A stretch of 64,000 nt of DNA, from contig DASXVE010000028.1 of NCBI GenBank assembly GCA_036504445.1, positions 1 through 64,000 on the forward strand, in the 5' to 3' direction. The position numbers were made by a program, and so were the translations under genes. The notes below the pieces were generated by a model that was not told the DNA's origin, made no database searches, and saw nothing but the letters and a program-made list of their open reading frames with translations. The first letter of the stretch is position 1. Each line of letters opens with the position of its first letter. Positions 8,443 to 17,762 of this stretch are shown here, piece by piece. The DNA is from Candidatus Aquicultor sp. (GTDB lineage Bacteria; Actinomycetota; Aquicultoria; Aquicultorales; Aquicultoraceae).

Positions 8443-9144
8443 TTATTTCCCCTGCATATACTCTTTAACTCGCTTGTTGAGCAGCAATGCTTTGAGTTGA
8501 TTTGAGAGATCGCTTAGGTTTTCGAGCACTTCGCGAACCCGCTGCGCTTTATCATCGGCTTTTTGCCTGACGATCGGATACAGGATTTGCTGGAACAAAT
8601 CGGATTCCTTTTCCGCGAGGCTTGCGTACATGCGAAGGTGACGGGGCTCGATGCCGTATTTAGACATCTCGCGAGCGATTACCATAATCTTTACATCGGC
8701 CGACGTGTAGCACTTGCCTTCGCTTGTGCGTACCGGTTTTACGATGCCGAAGTTCTCAAGCATTTTTACCGTATCGGGGGCAATGCCGATACTCGCTATC
8801 GCTTTTTCGGTCGGAACCGGCTGATCGTCGGAGGAGATATGGTCTTCGCTCGTATCGCGTGCCAGCTGGCGAACCTCGGGCGTTACCTGACCCATATCCA
8901 TCAAATCAAGGTTTTGCCTGATAACATTCAGCGGCAGGTATTTCTCTTTCTGAAGCCGCAGTGCAAGCTCGAGACGCTTTACATCGTCTTTACGAAATTT
9001 TCGGTAGCCGCCTTCGGTGCGCTCGGGTTTGATGATCTTCTCATCCTCGTAGTACCGGATCTTACTAATCGATAAATCGGGGTAGCGCGGTTTGAGTTGT
9101 TCGACAACTTCACCGATCGTTAAGTAATCCCTCTTTGACGACAT
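8443..9144 (-). CDS. MerR-family regulator, FtsR-like
   Basis: About 233 aa. N-terminal MerR winged helix-turn-helix: LTIGEVVEQLKPRYPDLSIS followed by KIRYYEDEKIIKPERTEGGYR. A second, degenerate MerR-like unit (KMLENFGIVKPVRTSEGKCYT) and a C-terminal coiled-coil for dimerisation follow. I start it at ATG 9144, preceded by GGAGGAAAGGT, rather than at an ATG ten codons upstream. In corynebacteria and mycobacteria a MerR regulator with this layout (FtsR) lies next to the FHA gene odhI/garA and controls ftsZ. The same pairing here supports that assignment; the target genes are inferred, not seen. Confidence 0.85.
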   Translation of the reverse strand: MSSKRDYLTIGEVVEQLKPRYPDLSISKIRYYEDEKIIKPERTEGGYRKFRKDDVKRLELALRLQKEKYLPLNVIRQNLDLMDMGQVTPEVRQLARDTSEDHISSDDQPVPTEKAIASIGIAPDTVKMLENFGIVKPVRTSEGKCYTSADVKIMVIAREMSKYGIEPRHLRMYASLAEKESDLFQQILYPIVRQKADDKAQRVREVLENLSDLSNQLKALLLNKRVKEYMQGK

Positions 9145-9259
9145 ACCTTTCCTCCACTCAGTAGTGAGCTCCATACAAGAAAAAATATTAGGTATTTCGA
9201 ACCTATAAACTACCGCGCTTGCGTCTATTTCTTGTCTTTACCATGTACCGAAATTAGTT

Positions 9260-9724
9260 TTATTTCTTGTCTCTAAAGACAAGCTTGAATTTACCGATTT
9301 GAAGCTCGTCGTCCGAGAACAGCACCTGGCGTTCTTCAATAAGCTCATGGTTAACATAGGTGCCGTTCAAGCTGCCGACGTCAACGATGCTCACCGAATC
9401 GTCGGAAACGATAATCCTGGCGTGGTGCCTTGATACCGTAACATCATCGAGAAAGATGTCACTGCTCGGGTCACGACCAAGCGTTATTTCGTTCTTTTTT
9501 AAGTCGAAATTTTGCCCGATAAACGGCCCTTTCTTGACCATCAATATAGGACCTTTTGCCTTTGTCGCGGGGATAGTAATCTTGCGGCATTCTTCCTCGA
9601 CTTCGATCGGAGATAACGCCATCGTGCTCTCGATATCATTTAATTTTGTTTTTAATGGTTCGCCGCATTTTGTGCACACTGTCGCAAGTGATTCATTTGC
9701 ACAGCCGCATTTTGTGCAATCCAT
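9260..9724 (-). CDS. Zinc-ribbon FHA-domain protein (GarA/OdhI-like position)
   Basis: 154 aa. An N-terminal zinc ribbon has two CxxC pairs (CTKCGC ... CTKCGEPLK). An acidic linker and an FHA domain (about 65-150) follow. The FHA part shows the phosphothreonine-binding hallmarks GRDPSSDIFLDD, SRHHARI and DVGSLNGTYVN. GarA/OdhI proteins inhibit TCA-cycle enzymes under control of PknB-type kinases, but they carry an N-terminal ETTS phospho-site instead of a zinc ribbon. So the partner may differ here. It is in one operon with the two small genes upstream and probably with the MerR regulator 115 bp downstream. Confidence 0.88.
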   Translation of the reverse strand: MDCTKCGCANESLATVCTKCGEPLKTKLNDIESTMALSPIEVEEECRKITIPATKAKGPILMVKKGPFIGQNFDLKKNEITLGRDPSSDIFLDDVTVSRHHARIIVSDDSVSIVDVGSLNGTYVNHELIEERQVLFSDDELQIGKFKLVFRDKK

Positions 9725-9754
9725 AACTGCCCCCGGATTGTCTCGTACCCCGCT

Positions 9755-10000
9755 CTATACGGGGAAGCTTTCCTTTATTCTCTCCTCAAATGCTTGCATG
9801 AGGTCTTTGTTCTCGAGTACCTTCTCAAGCCGATTCTCGTCTACGTTATCTTTTACGTACGGATCCTCGAGAATCTCGCTGAGCTGCCTACCGCCTTTTA
9901 ACTGGCGAATAATATATTCGTCCATCCGCTCGATGAGGATGTTCTCGCTCATCTGACTTACAAGGTCTTGAATCGCTTCTCTAAGTCTCGATTCGGGCAT
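9755..10000 (-). CDS. Small helical hypothetical protein
   Basis: 81 aa, almost entirely helical and charged (EAIQDLVSQMSENILIERMD, then KGGRQLSEILEDPYVKDN and RLEKVLENKDLMQAFEERIK). I recognise no family. A good Shine-Dalgarno (GAGGAGACACC) precedes the ATG. It is 12 bp after the RsiG-like gene and 30 bp before the FHA gene, so it is almost certainly co-transcribed. Size and placement suggest an accessory or partner protein. Confidence 0.7.
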   Translation of the reverse strand: MPESRLREAIQDLVSQMSENILIERMDEYIIRQLKGGRQLSEILEDPYVKDNVDENRLEKVLENKDLMQAFEERIKESFPV

Positions 10001-10012
10001 GGTGTCTCCTCT

Positions 10013-10324
10013 CTAGAACACATCCTCGCCTGAAACATCAACTTTCGATACGCTCGTGAGGCCGCGAGCAAGAATTTCGCTGAGACGGTCTACGTCTCTA
10101 CCCGATATAACATCGGACCCGCCCTCGCGCCGTTTCTTCATCCGTGCGACCAGCTCGGCACGCAGGATATCGATTTTTCCATGCAGCACGCGACGTTTGT
10201 AGGAAACACGCTCTTCTTCCTCGCAGAGTTGGTCTAGGATCTCACGTAGCTCTTCGTCTGTCTTCTCTTTAAAGTCAACTAGCTTGTTGAGGTCTAATTC
10301 GTGTTTATTGCTCATATAACCCAT
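10013..10324 (-). CDS. RsiG-like protein, candidate c-di-GMP-responsive anti-sigma factor
   Basis: 103 aa. The helix around residues 30-60 (LEEEERVSYKRR type) carries Glu37-x3-Ser41-x2-Arg44-x3-His48-x3-Asp52. The c-di-GMP signature of actinobacterial RsiG is E(x)3S(x)2R(x)3Q(x)3D, so all positions match except Gln, which is His here. Flanking residues HGKIDILRAEL also resemble RsiG. Streptomyces RsiG has two motif copies and sequesters sigma WhiG; single-motif homologues act as dimers, and this one has a single motif. No sigma factor gene is in the window. First gene of the transcript; a second start lies at the fourth codon. Confidence 0.7.
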   Translation of the reverse strand: MGYMSNKHELDLNKLVDFKEKTDEELREILDQLCEEEERVSYKRRVLHGKIDILRAELVARMKKRREGGSDVISGRDVDRLSEILARGLTSVSKVDVSGEDVF

Positions 10325-10489
10325 CCCTCATTAGTCGTATTAACTGCAGTTTATCACACTATACCGCCCCCTCCTAGATGCCAGGGCTCCCGGTACGCGG
10401 ATTATTCGGCACGTACTGCATACTACCTCTAATCTAAAGATAAACTTGAGCCTTTAAAAAATCCAGTGTTTTTTTGAAATTATTTGAAT

Positions 10490-11941
10490 TTATTGAATAG
10501 GCTCCCGCTTTAATTTAGGATGTCGTGCGGCTTCAGTTTCGTTTAACCGTGAAACCGTCGTTGTATGCGGTGCTCCAATAACTACGGATGGGTCCGTCTC
10601 AGCTTCACTAGCGATACTTTTAAGCGCATCGATAAGACTTTCCAGGCTAAATATACTTTCCGTTTCCGTCGGTTCGATCATTAACGCCTCATCTACAATG
10701 AGGGGAAAATTGATCGTTGGTGGGTAGATTTTGTAATCGAGCATACGCTTTGCTATGTCCCGGGCGCGTATGCCCTTTTTCCTGTATTGAGCCGCCGAGA
10801 GAACGAATTCATGCATGCACGTAACATCGTAGGGCAATTCGAAGGTACCTTTGAGTTTTTCTTTGAGATAGTTCGCATTAAGCACCGCAAAATCGCTTAC
10901 TCTGCTCAAACCTTCTGCCCCGAGCGCCTTGATATAGCAGTAAGCCCGTACCATAATCGCGAAGTTGCCGTAAAATGCGCGAATCTTCCCTATAGATAAC
11001 GGCCGGTTAAAGTCAAAATAGTAGGCGCCGACGGCGGTGTCGTGCATGACGACGGGGGTTGGCAAAAACGGTTCGAGGGTCTTCTTCACGCCGACCGGAC
11101 CGGAGCCGGGTCCACCCCCACCGTGCGGCGTTGAGAAGGTTTTGTGAAGGTTGAAGTGCATTACATCAAAGCCCATATCGCCAGGCCGGGATTTGCCCAA
11201 GATGGCATTCAGGTTTGCGCCGTCACAGTAGCTGAGTGCGCCAACCTGGTGAATCATCTCGTTAATCGCTTTTACGTTTCTGTCGAAAAGGCCGAGCGTG
11301 TTTGGATTGGTCAATAATATGGCGGCGACTTCTTCGTTGATAAGCCCTTTTAATGCATTTACATCAACTCCTCCCTGTTTATCCGATGGAACCTGAACGA
11401 CCCTGTAACCGAGCATATGGGCGGTAGCGGGATTCGTGCCGTGCGCGGAATCCGGTATGATGACAACGCTTCGCGGGTTGCCGTTATGCTCGTGATAGGC
11501 ACGAATCATCGCCATACCTGTAAGTTCGCCGTGCGCTCCGGCGGCGGGCTGCAAACTTACCGTATTCATACCGCCGATTTCGGCAAGCCACACCCCGAGT
11601 TCGTACATGAGCTTGAGCGCGCCTTGTACTTGCGCTTCATCCTGGTACGGGTGAATGTGCGCAAAGCCCGGCAGCCGTGCCGCGGCTTCGTTCACCTTGG
11701 GGTTGTACTTCATAGTGCACGAGCCCAGCGGATAAAATACCGTGTCGACCGCATAGTTCATATTCGATAAGTTCGTGTAGTGGCGCGCTATCTCACCTTC
11801 GCTGACTTCGGGTAATCGAGGCGCGGTACTTCTGAGCATATGCGGAGGGATCAATTCGCCGACACCACGTTGTGGAACGTCCAGTTCCGGTAAAGAATAA
11901 GCGCTTTTCCCCTGTTCACTGATATCGAATACGGTATTCAT
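10490..11941 (-). CDS. gcvPB: Glycine dehydrogenase (decarboxylating) subunit 2
   Basis: 483 aa. The second half of the split P-protein decarboxylates glycine with PLP and passes aminomethyl to lipoyl-GcvH. The PLP lysine lies in FNLHKTFSTPHGGGGPGSGP. Other family marks are FYPLGSCTMKYNP, LQPAAGAHGELTGM and DSAHGTNPATA. The start overlaps the gcvPA stop by one base (TAATG), so translation is coupled. It is the last gene of gcvT-gcvH-gcvPA-gcvPB. Length is normal. Confidence 0.97.
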   Translation of the reverse strand: MNTVFDISEQGKSAYSLPELDVPQRGVGELIPPHMLRSTAPRLPEVSEGEIARHYTNLSNMNYAVDTVFYPLGSCTMKYNPKVNEAAARLPGFAHIHPYQDEAQVQGALKLMYELGVWLAEIGGMNTVSLQPAAGAHGELTGMAMIRAYHEHNGNPRSVVIIPDSAHGTNPATAHMLGYRVVQVPSDKQGGVDVNALKGLINEEVAAILLTNPNTLGLFDRNVKAINEMIHQVGALSYCDGANLNAILGKSRPGDMGFDVMHFNLHKTFSTPHGGGGPGSGPVGVKKTLEPFLPTPVVMHDTAVGAYYFDFNRPLSIGKIRAFYGNFAIMVRAYCYIKALGAEGLSRVSDFAVLNANYLKEKLKGTFELPYDVTCMHEFVLSAAQYRKKGIRARDIAKRMLDYKIYPPTINFPLIVDEALMIEPTETESIFSLESLIDALKSIASEAETDPSVVIGAPHTTTVSRLNETEAARHPKLKREPIQ

Positions 11942-13281
11942 TAGAGCGACCTCATCACGCGTACCATTGTATCTATCTCGTCTTTTGTGCGCTTTTCAGT
12001 CACGCAGAAAAGGATCGTATCTTCATGCTCGGGTAGGACACGGCCGATATCAAAACCTCCGATTATGCCTTTATCATAAAGGCGCTCGTTTATGCTGGGA
12101 ACCGACCGTGATGACTTGAACGCAAATTCCTTGAAAAATGGGGCATCAGAGAGCGGTTCGAGATAATCAATGCTTTTTAATTGCTCGAATGCGTAGTGGG
12201 CTTTCTGTGTGCACTGTGTCGCAACCTCGCGCAAACCGTTTGGGCCCAGATAGCTTAAGTGAACGGCGGCCGCAATCGCGTTTAATACCTCGCACGTGCA
12301 GATATTCGACGTCGCCCGTTCGCGCTTAATGTGCTGCTCGCGGGTCTGCAGCGTTAGAACATATCCAGTCCTGCCGGCCGTATCGTTGGTAGCGCTGATA
12401 AGGTGCCCGGGTACCCTGCGAAGGTACTCGCCGCGGCAGGCAAACACCCCAAGATACGGTCCACCGAAGCTAAGACTGTTGCCAAACAGCTGGCCTTCCG
12501 CGGTTACGACATCGGCCCCATACTCCGCAGGCGGTTTTAATATGCCGAGAGAGACCGGATCAAACGAAACGAGCAACAGCGCCGGATACCGGGCAGCGAT
12601 CGCGCTGATAGCATCGACGTTTTCAAGATACCCGAAGAAATTCGGTTGCTGGACGATAATGCAGGCGCACCCATCATCCGCCAGCTCCTCAAGCGCGTCC
12701 GTATCGGTTGCACCGTTGCTTACCGACACCGTTTCTATTGTCGCGCCGATTCCCATGGTATACGTTTTGAGAACGGCCCGGTATTCCGGGTGAACTGCCC
12801 CGCTTACGATAATCCTGCGGTTGCCGGTTACATCGTGCGCAAGGAGCGCCGCTTCCGCCATTGCAGTCGAGCCGTCGTATAGTGAAGCGTTGGCTATATC
12901 GAGCCCGGTAAGCTCGCTTATCATCGTCTGGTACTCAAAGAGCGATTGCAGAATACCCTGGCTTACCTCAGCCTGGTACGGCGTGTAAGGCGTGTTGAAC
13001 TCCGGCAGTGATATTATGGCATCGACGATGCTCGGTATAAAGTGGTCGTAAGCGCCGGCGCCGAGAAACGAGACGTATTCTGTAAGGTCGGCGTTATCTG
13101 CCGCTACGTTGCGCATATGGCGGATAAGCTCGTATTCACTAGTTCCTGCGGGCAGATTCAGCGGCCGGTTAAGCCGCACATTACCGGGAATCGACGTGCC
13201 GAACAGCTCGTCGACCGTATCAAAACCGGTAGTCTCAAGCATACGCTTCTTATCTTGCGCGGTTATCGGAATGAAATCCAC
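11941..13281 (-). CDS. gcvPA: Glycine dehydrogenase (decarboxylating) subunit 1
   Basis: 446 aa, first half of the split P-protein. Family features: MRNVAADNADLTEYVSFLG, HFIPSIVDAIISLPEFNTPYT, YQAEVSQGILQSLFEYQTMI and SLYDGSTAMAEAALLA. It forms the P-protein with GcvPB in the cytosol. Start and stop each share one base (TAATG) with gcvH and gcvPB, giving tight coupling and presumably equal synthesis of the two subunits. Confidence 0.97.
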   Translation of the reverse strand: MDFIPITAQDKKRMLETTGFDTVDELFGTSIPGNVRLNRPLNLPAGTSEYELIRHMRNVAADNADLTEYVSFLGAGAYDHFIPSIVDAIISLPEFNTPYTPYQAEVSQGILQSLFEYQTMISELTGLDIANASLYDGSTAMAEAALLAHDVTGNRRIIVSGAVHPEYRAVLKTYTMGIGATIETVSVSNGATDTDALEELADDGCACIIVQQPNFFGYLENVDAISAIAARYPALLLVSFDPVSLGILKPPAEYGADVVTAEGQLFGNSLSFGGPYLGVFACRGEYLRRVPGHLISATNDTAGRTGYVLTLQTREQHIKRERATSNICTCEVLNAIAAAVHLSYLGPNGLREVATQCTQKAHYAFEQLKSIDYLEPLSDAPFFKEFAFKSSRSVPSINERLYDKGIIGGFDIGRVLPEHEDTILFCVTEKRTKDEIDTMVRVMRSL

Positions 13282-13661
13282 TACAACCCCTTTATGTATT
13301 CTTCGTATTCCTGCGCGCTCATAAGGCCGTCGGCTTCCGACGGGTTACTGAACCGGATCTTAAACAGCCACCCCTTACCATAAGAGTCATCGTTTATAAC
13401 CTCAGGAGCATCGGCAACGCTTTTATTTACTTCAATAATCGTTCCGCTTACGGGCGTATGCAATTCGGCGGTTGATTTCACCGATTCGATTTCACCGGCT
13501 ACGTCGCCGGCCGATACCTGTTTGCCCGGTTCCGGTAAATCAACGTAGACGATATCACCCAGCGAATCCTGTGCATAATCTGTTATGCCTATCGTGGCTG
13601 TGTTATCTTCAGCCCTAACCCACTCGTGCTCCTTATAGTATTTCAAGTCTTCAGGTATCAT
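13281..13661 (-). CDS. gcvH: Glycine cleavage system H protein
   Basis: 126 aa lipoyl-carrier. The lipoylated lysine is Lys62 in GEIESVKSTAELHTPVSG; upstream ITDYAQDSLGDIVYVDLPEPG is also typical. It shuttles aminomethyl and reducing equivalents between the P, T and L proteins. The L protein (lipoamide dehydrogenase) is not in this operon. An RBS (GGGGGAGAAT) precedes the ATG. Confidence 0.97.
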   Translation of the reverse strand: MIPEDLKYYKEHEWVRAEDNTATIGITDYAQDSLGDIVYVDLPEPGKQVSAGDVAGEIESVKSTAELHTPVSGTIIEVNKSVADAPEVINDDSYGKGWLFKIRFSNPSEADGLMSAQEYEEYIKGL

Positions 13662-13701
13662 AATTCTCCCCCTCTAGCGCATGTAGTAGATTTGTATACC
13701 G

Positions 13702-14808
13702 CTACGAAGCCTTCTCTTGTGTAATACGTGTCTTAGGTGTGTAGATGAAGGGTCGCTCAGCCAGGTGCCCTTGCAGCAGTTTATCGCGGACTCGCAGGTA
13801 GATTGCGAGACCTATTTGATAGAACTCGCTCTTTATGTAACCCAAACCGATACCGGCTTGCAGCACCGGCGAATATCCCCCGCTCGTGACCCAACCTATC
13901 TCATCGAAATTCACTTTATCGAGAATAGTGCTGCCGTCCCGGGCAATCCCCTCATCCATAACAAAGCCGATGAGCCTTTTATCTATTCCTTCTCGTTTTT
14001 GCTCGAGCAACGCTTCTCTGCCGATAAAATCACCCTTGTCGAATGCCACCAAACGCTCAAGCCTTGCCTCCAAAGGTGTGATGGCCGGTGTCAGCTCATG
14101 CCCGTACAGCATGTATCCCATTTCAAGCCGTAAGGTATCGCGCGCACCCAAGCCGCAGGGCGTAACCCCGCTTCCAAGTAACGCGTCCCAGGCGTAGCGC
14201 GCGCCCTTAGGTGCCGCAATAATCTCGTAGCCGTTTTCACCCGTATAGCCTGATTTCATCACCGTATACTCGTACCCATTAACCACAACGTGTCTCACCG
14301 CATAGCGCTTATATGAAGCCGGGTTCTCGTGAAATACATTTTTTAGGATCGTGTCCGACTCGGGCCCTTGTAACGCGAGAAGGCACAACTCTGGTGTGCG
14401 GTTTGTTATGGTAACGGTTTCCGGCGCATGCCCGGCAGCCCAGGTTTTGATAAATTCGGTTCTGGCCGCGTTGGGTACGGCGAGGTATTCGTCCGGGCCA
14501 AGCCGGTAGACTATTTCATCGTCGAGCACTCCGCCGTTCTCGTTGCAATATATCGCGTACGTACCGCAACCGACGGCAACTTTTTCAATATCAGAGGCGA
14601 TCAAGCACTGCATGAGGGCCGTTGCCCCTTGCCCTTTAATAAAGAGTTTGCCTAGATGGGAAATATCGAAGATGCCGACAGACGTACGAACCGCCATATG
14701 CTCCTTAATTATGCTTGAATAATACAACGGCATCTTCCAACCGGCGAATTCAGTAAAGTGAGCGTTCATGGCTTGCTCTGCGTCATAAAGAGGTGTTCGT
14801 TTTAACAT
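13702..14808 (-). CDS. gcvT: Aminomethyltransferase (glycine cleavage T protein)
   Basis: 368 aa, full length. Transfers the methylene group of aminomethyl-GcvH to tetrahydrofolate and releases ammonia. Motifs: FAGWKMPLYY, VGIFDISHLGKL, SGYTGENGYEI, GLGARDTLRLEMGYMLYGHEL and a C-terminal GCV_T_C barrel (GWVTSGGYSPVLQAGIGLGYI). First gene of the operon. I looked in the 189-nt leader shared with typA for the conserved glycine-riboswitch cores and did not see them. Confidence 0.97.
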   Translation of the reverse strand: MLKRTPLYDAEQAMNAHFTEFAGWKMPLYYSSIIKEHMAVRTSVGIFDISHLGKLFIKGQGATALMQCLIASDIEKVAVGCGTYAIYCNENGGVLDDEIVYRLGPDEYLAVPNAARTEFIKTWAAGHAPETVTITNRTPELCLLALQGPESDTILKNVFHENPASYKRYAVRHVVVNGYEYTVMKSGYTGENGYEIIAAPKGARYAWDALLGSGVTPCGLGARDTLRLEMGYMLYGHELTPAITPLEARLERLVAFDKGDFIGREALLEQKREGIDKRLIGFVMDEGIARDGSTILDKVNFDEIGWVTSGGYSPVLQAGIGLGYIKSEFYQIGLAIYLRVRDKLLQGHLAERPFIYTPKTRITQEKAS

Positions 14809-14997
14809 AAATCACCCGTTTAGTTAAATGCTAATTTACCTTTTTCACCTTAAGAAATTCCCTTTTTCCAGTTTGTTGAAACTATGCAACCGGTAGGCTT
14901 GCAAACAGATTGCATCCTGCAAGCATAACCAGGTGAAATGTGATATAGTATGAAGGTTGTCCAATTTTGAAAATTAGAATTTGAGGTTTAATAAAGT

Positions 14998-16830
14998 ATG
15001 CCGCATCAAGTAAGAAGAAAAGACATAAGAAATATTGCGATTATCGCGCACGTCGACCACGGGAAAACCACCCTGGTAGACGCTATGCTCAAGCAAACCG
15101 GTGTGTTCCGGCAGAACGAAGAAGTCGCCGATCGCGTTATGGATTCGAACGATCTCGAGCGCGAGCGCGGGATAACGATATTTTCGAAGAACGCATCGAT
15201 TGATTATAAAGGTATTAAGATCAATATCGTCGATACTCCAGGTCACAGCGATTTCGGCTCGGAAGTGGAGCGGATTCTGCAAATGGTGGACGGAGTGTTG
15301 CTGCTGGTCGATGCCTTTGAGGGACCGATGCCGCAGACAAAGTTCGTCCTTAGAAAAGCGCTTGATTTGCACCTAAAACCTATCCTGGTTATTAATAAAG
15401 TCGACCGGCCCGACGCCCGTGCGCATGAAGTTGTCAATGAGACATTTGATTTGTTTTGCGACCTTAACGCGACCGACGAGCAGCTCGATTTTGCGGTCGT
15501 GTATTGTTCCGCTAAAGACGGCGTCGCCTGGTATGAAGTCGACGAGCAGAGCGACGGTTTAAAACCGCTCTTAGAAACTATAATCCGCCGGGTTCTGCCG
15601 CCCGTTGCCAACCCGGATAAACCGCTTCAAATGCTTATTACCATGCTCGATTACGATAACTATATCGGGAGCCTTGGTTTGGGCCGGATAGTTCACGGCG
15701 AAATGGCGGTGGGCGATCAGATTTACCTGATGCGCCGTGACGGGACAAAACATGCCGGTAAGGTAAGCGGGCTTTTTACCTACAAGGGAATGAAGCGTTT
15801 GCCGGTACAGCACGCAAAGGCCGGCGATATTGTCTGTGTCGCGGGCATGGACGATTTTAACGTCGGCGAAACGATAGCGTCGTTTGAATCACCCGAGGCG
15901 CTACCCTTCGTGAATATCGATGAGCCGACGATTTCGGTCATGATCGGGCCTAACACCAGCCCGTTTGTTGGAAAAGACGGCGGTAAGTTTTTAACCAGCC
16001 GGCACATTCGCGAGCGGCTGGTCCGTGAAGCCAGGGTTAATGTCGGCCTTCGTGTCGAGGAGCCCGATACTGAGGATATGCTCAAGGTATCGGGGCGCGG
16101 CGAGCTGCACCTCTCTATCCTTATCGAAACCATGCGTCGTGAGGGATACGAGCTCGAGGTTTCAAAACCTAAGGTCATTTTTAAAGAGATCGACGGGAAA
16201 CTTCTCGAGCCGCTCGAGTACCTGGTCATTGATGTCGATAGGGAATTCCACGGCTATGTTATCGAAGAGATGGGCAAGCGAAAAGCAGATATGAAGAATT
16301 TTGAGGAGACCGATTCCGGAAGCGTGCGTATGGAGTATATCATTCCTTCGCGGTCGCTTATCGGTTTCAGAAGCGACTTTTTAACAATGACGCGCGGCAC
16401 CGGCACGCTTTATAGCAACTTTTTTGAATACGAGTACTTCAAGGGCGAAATACCGACTCGGGATCAAGGCGTATTGATTTGCCATGCGCCTGGCAAAGCC
16501 GTTAGATACGCACTGAACGGTCTTCAAGATCGTGGCCATCTCTTCATTCCCCCGAATACCGATGTCTATGAAGGTATGATTATTGGTGAAAACAATAAGG
16601 GGGTCGATCTTACGGTTAATGCGGTAAAGGAAAAGAAGCTTACCAACATGCGGTCTTCCGGCGCGGACGATGCGATCCGGTTGACGCCTCACAAAGAGTT
16701 AACGCTCGAGCAGGCGCTGGAGTTTATAGAAGATGACGAGCTTGTCGAGGTAACACCGAAAGCGGTGCGCATTCGTAAAAAGCTGTTAGACGATAACTCG
16801 CGTAAGAAAGCAAACAAGGCCGGTTCATAG
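14998..16830 (+). CDS. typA: Ribosome-associated GTPase TypA/BipA
   Basis: 610 aa, normal length. TypA is an EF-G-like translational GTPase needed for ribosome assembly and stress or low-temperature growth. G1 AHVDHGKT, G2 region ERERGITIFSKNASI, G3 DTPGHSDFG and G4 NKVDRPDA are all present in the first 140 residues. Domain II, EF-G-like domains III and V (LHLSILIETMRREGYELEVSKP) and the TypA-specific C-terminal domain follow. It is divergent from gcvT; a TATAGT box at 14944-14949 is a possible -10. It ends 9 bp from the convergent membrane-protein gene. Confidence 0.97.
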   Translation: MPHQVRRKDIRNIAIIAHVDHGKTTLVDAMLKQTGVFRQNEEVADRVMDSNDLERERGITIFSKNASIDYKGIKINIVDTPGHSDFGSEVERILQMVDGVLLLVDAFEGPMPQTKFVLRKALDLHLKPILVINKVDRPDARAHEVVNETFDLFCDLNATDEQLDFAVVYCSAKDGVAWYEVDEQSDGLKPLLETIIRRVLPPVANPDKPLQMLITMLDYDNYIGSLGLGRIVHGEMAVGDQIYLMRRDGTKHAGKVSGLFTYKGMKRLPVQHAKAGDIVCVAGMDDFNVGETIASFESPEALPFVNIDEPTISVMIGPNTSPFVGKDGGKFLTSRHIRERLVREARVNVGLRVEEPDTEDMLKVSGRGELHLSILIETMRREGYELEVSKPKVIFKEIDGKLLEPLEYLVIDVDREFHGYVIEEMGKRKADMKNFEETDSGSVRMEYIIPSRSLIGFRSDFLTMTRGTGTLYSNFFEYEYFKGEIPTRDQGVLICHAPGKAVRYALNGLQDRGHLFIPPNTDVYEGMIIGENNKGVDLTVNAVKEKKLTNMRSSGADDAIRLTPHKELTLEQALEFIEDDELVEVTPKAVRIRKKLLDDNSRKKANKAGS

Positions 16831-16839
16831 TTTTTACTT

Positions 16840-17703
16840 TTAAGCTGCTCCTTGAGGCGGACCGCCTGGCTGCGCAGGTCCACCGGATTGGGGCGGCGGG
16901 CCACCTGCAGGCGCCTGGGGAGCTACCGGCGTGCCTCTAGCCCACGGCCGTCCGCTTCCGAATTTTGATATCAGGACTGCGCCAAGCCCAAATAGAGTAG
17001 CTATGAAGACAACCAGCCACCCAAAAAGCGGGATAAGCCCGATAAGCCCGAGAATGAGAATACCGGCTAAGACTTGGGCAACCGGAGACTCTTGCGCAAT
17101 ATGCGTAGCTCCGATAAAGCGTCGACCGACCCACCGGGCGGCGCCCACATAGCCATAGAAATAGATAAACGGCAGAGCGATCGCCACGATAGGTATCAGC
17201 GGTATTCCGATGATGCTTATTGCCAGCACCGCGAATATGAACGGGATAAGAATCGTAGCCAGGACCCCTAGTCCCAATGACTGCCAAGGTAACTGTTCAA
17301 CCATGTTTGCCAGCACTTCGGTTGCTTTCGGCAGTGCGGCTACGACTAGTGCACCGAACGCAAGTGTGAGCAATAATCCAAGTATGCTGAATAACCCGTA
17401 GAATGGCACGACGGGACCAAAGCCGGGTCGTCCGCTTCGCGTACCGCCTTCAACAATCGCACCGTGTGCACGCTGGATGTCGCCGCCGTTAATATCCGTG
17501 TTGCCGCCGAACGAGATCACATTGCAGCGGATTGTCTCGTCCCTGCCGACTTCCGTACTCGTGCCGAATCGCACGAGATCCCCGGTGCCGATAGATACCG
17601 GAAATCCTTCCTGTGAATTCCCGGCCCATGCCGGAGACCATGTGGGCGCTGCAAGTGTAACTGCCGCAAGAATCATTATAAATAGCAGAAATAGGCGCTT
17701 CAT
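16840..17703 (-). CDS. Membrane protein with bactofilin-like extracytoplasmic segment
   Basis: 287 aa. Signal peptide (MKRLFLLFIMILAAVTLAAP), then about 60 residues of short polar beta repeats (ISFGGNTDINGGDIQRAHGA) that recall polymer-forming/bactofilin-type ladders. Four transmembrane segments follow between about 105 and 245: LFSILGLLLTLAFGALVVAA, SLGLGVLATILIPFIFAVLA, IPLIPIVAIALPFIYFYG and the AGILILGLIGLIPLFGWLVV region. The C-terminal 35 residues are Pro/Gly-rich. The layout matches uncharacterised polymer-forming cytoskeletal-like membrane proteins. A role in the envelope is likely, the exact function unknown. Confidence 0.75.
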   Translation of the reverse strand: MKRLFLLFIMILAAVTLAAPTWSPAWAGNSQEGFPVSIGTGDLVRFGTSTEVGRDETIRCNVISFGGNTDINGGDIQRAHGAIVEGGTRSGRPGFGPVVPFYGLFSILGLLLTLAFGALVVAALPKATEVLANMVEQLPWQSLGLGVLATILIPFIFAVLAISIIGIPLIPIVAIALPFIYFYGYVGAARWVGRRFIGATHIAQESPVAQVLAGILILGLIGLIPLFGWLVVFIATLFGLGAVLISKFGSGRPWARGTPVAPQAPAGGPPPQSGGPAQPGGPPQGAA

Positions 17704-17762
17704 ATGCTTTCACTCCTTTACTCAACAAGTGTAAGCTATGCGATTAACCGACATGTGAGCAT

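Noticed and set aside
14809-14997. Glycine riboswitch before gcvT
   Set aside because: The 189-nt leader shows no tandem aptamer cores; only AT-rich sequence and short repeats such as TTGCAA/TTGCAT.
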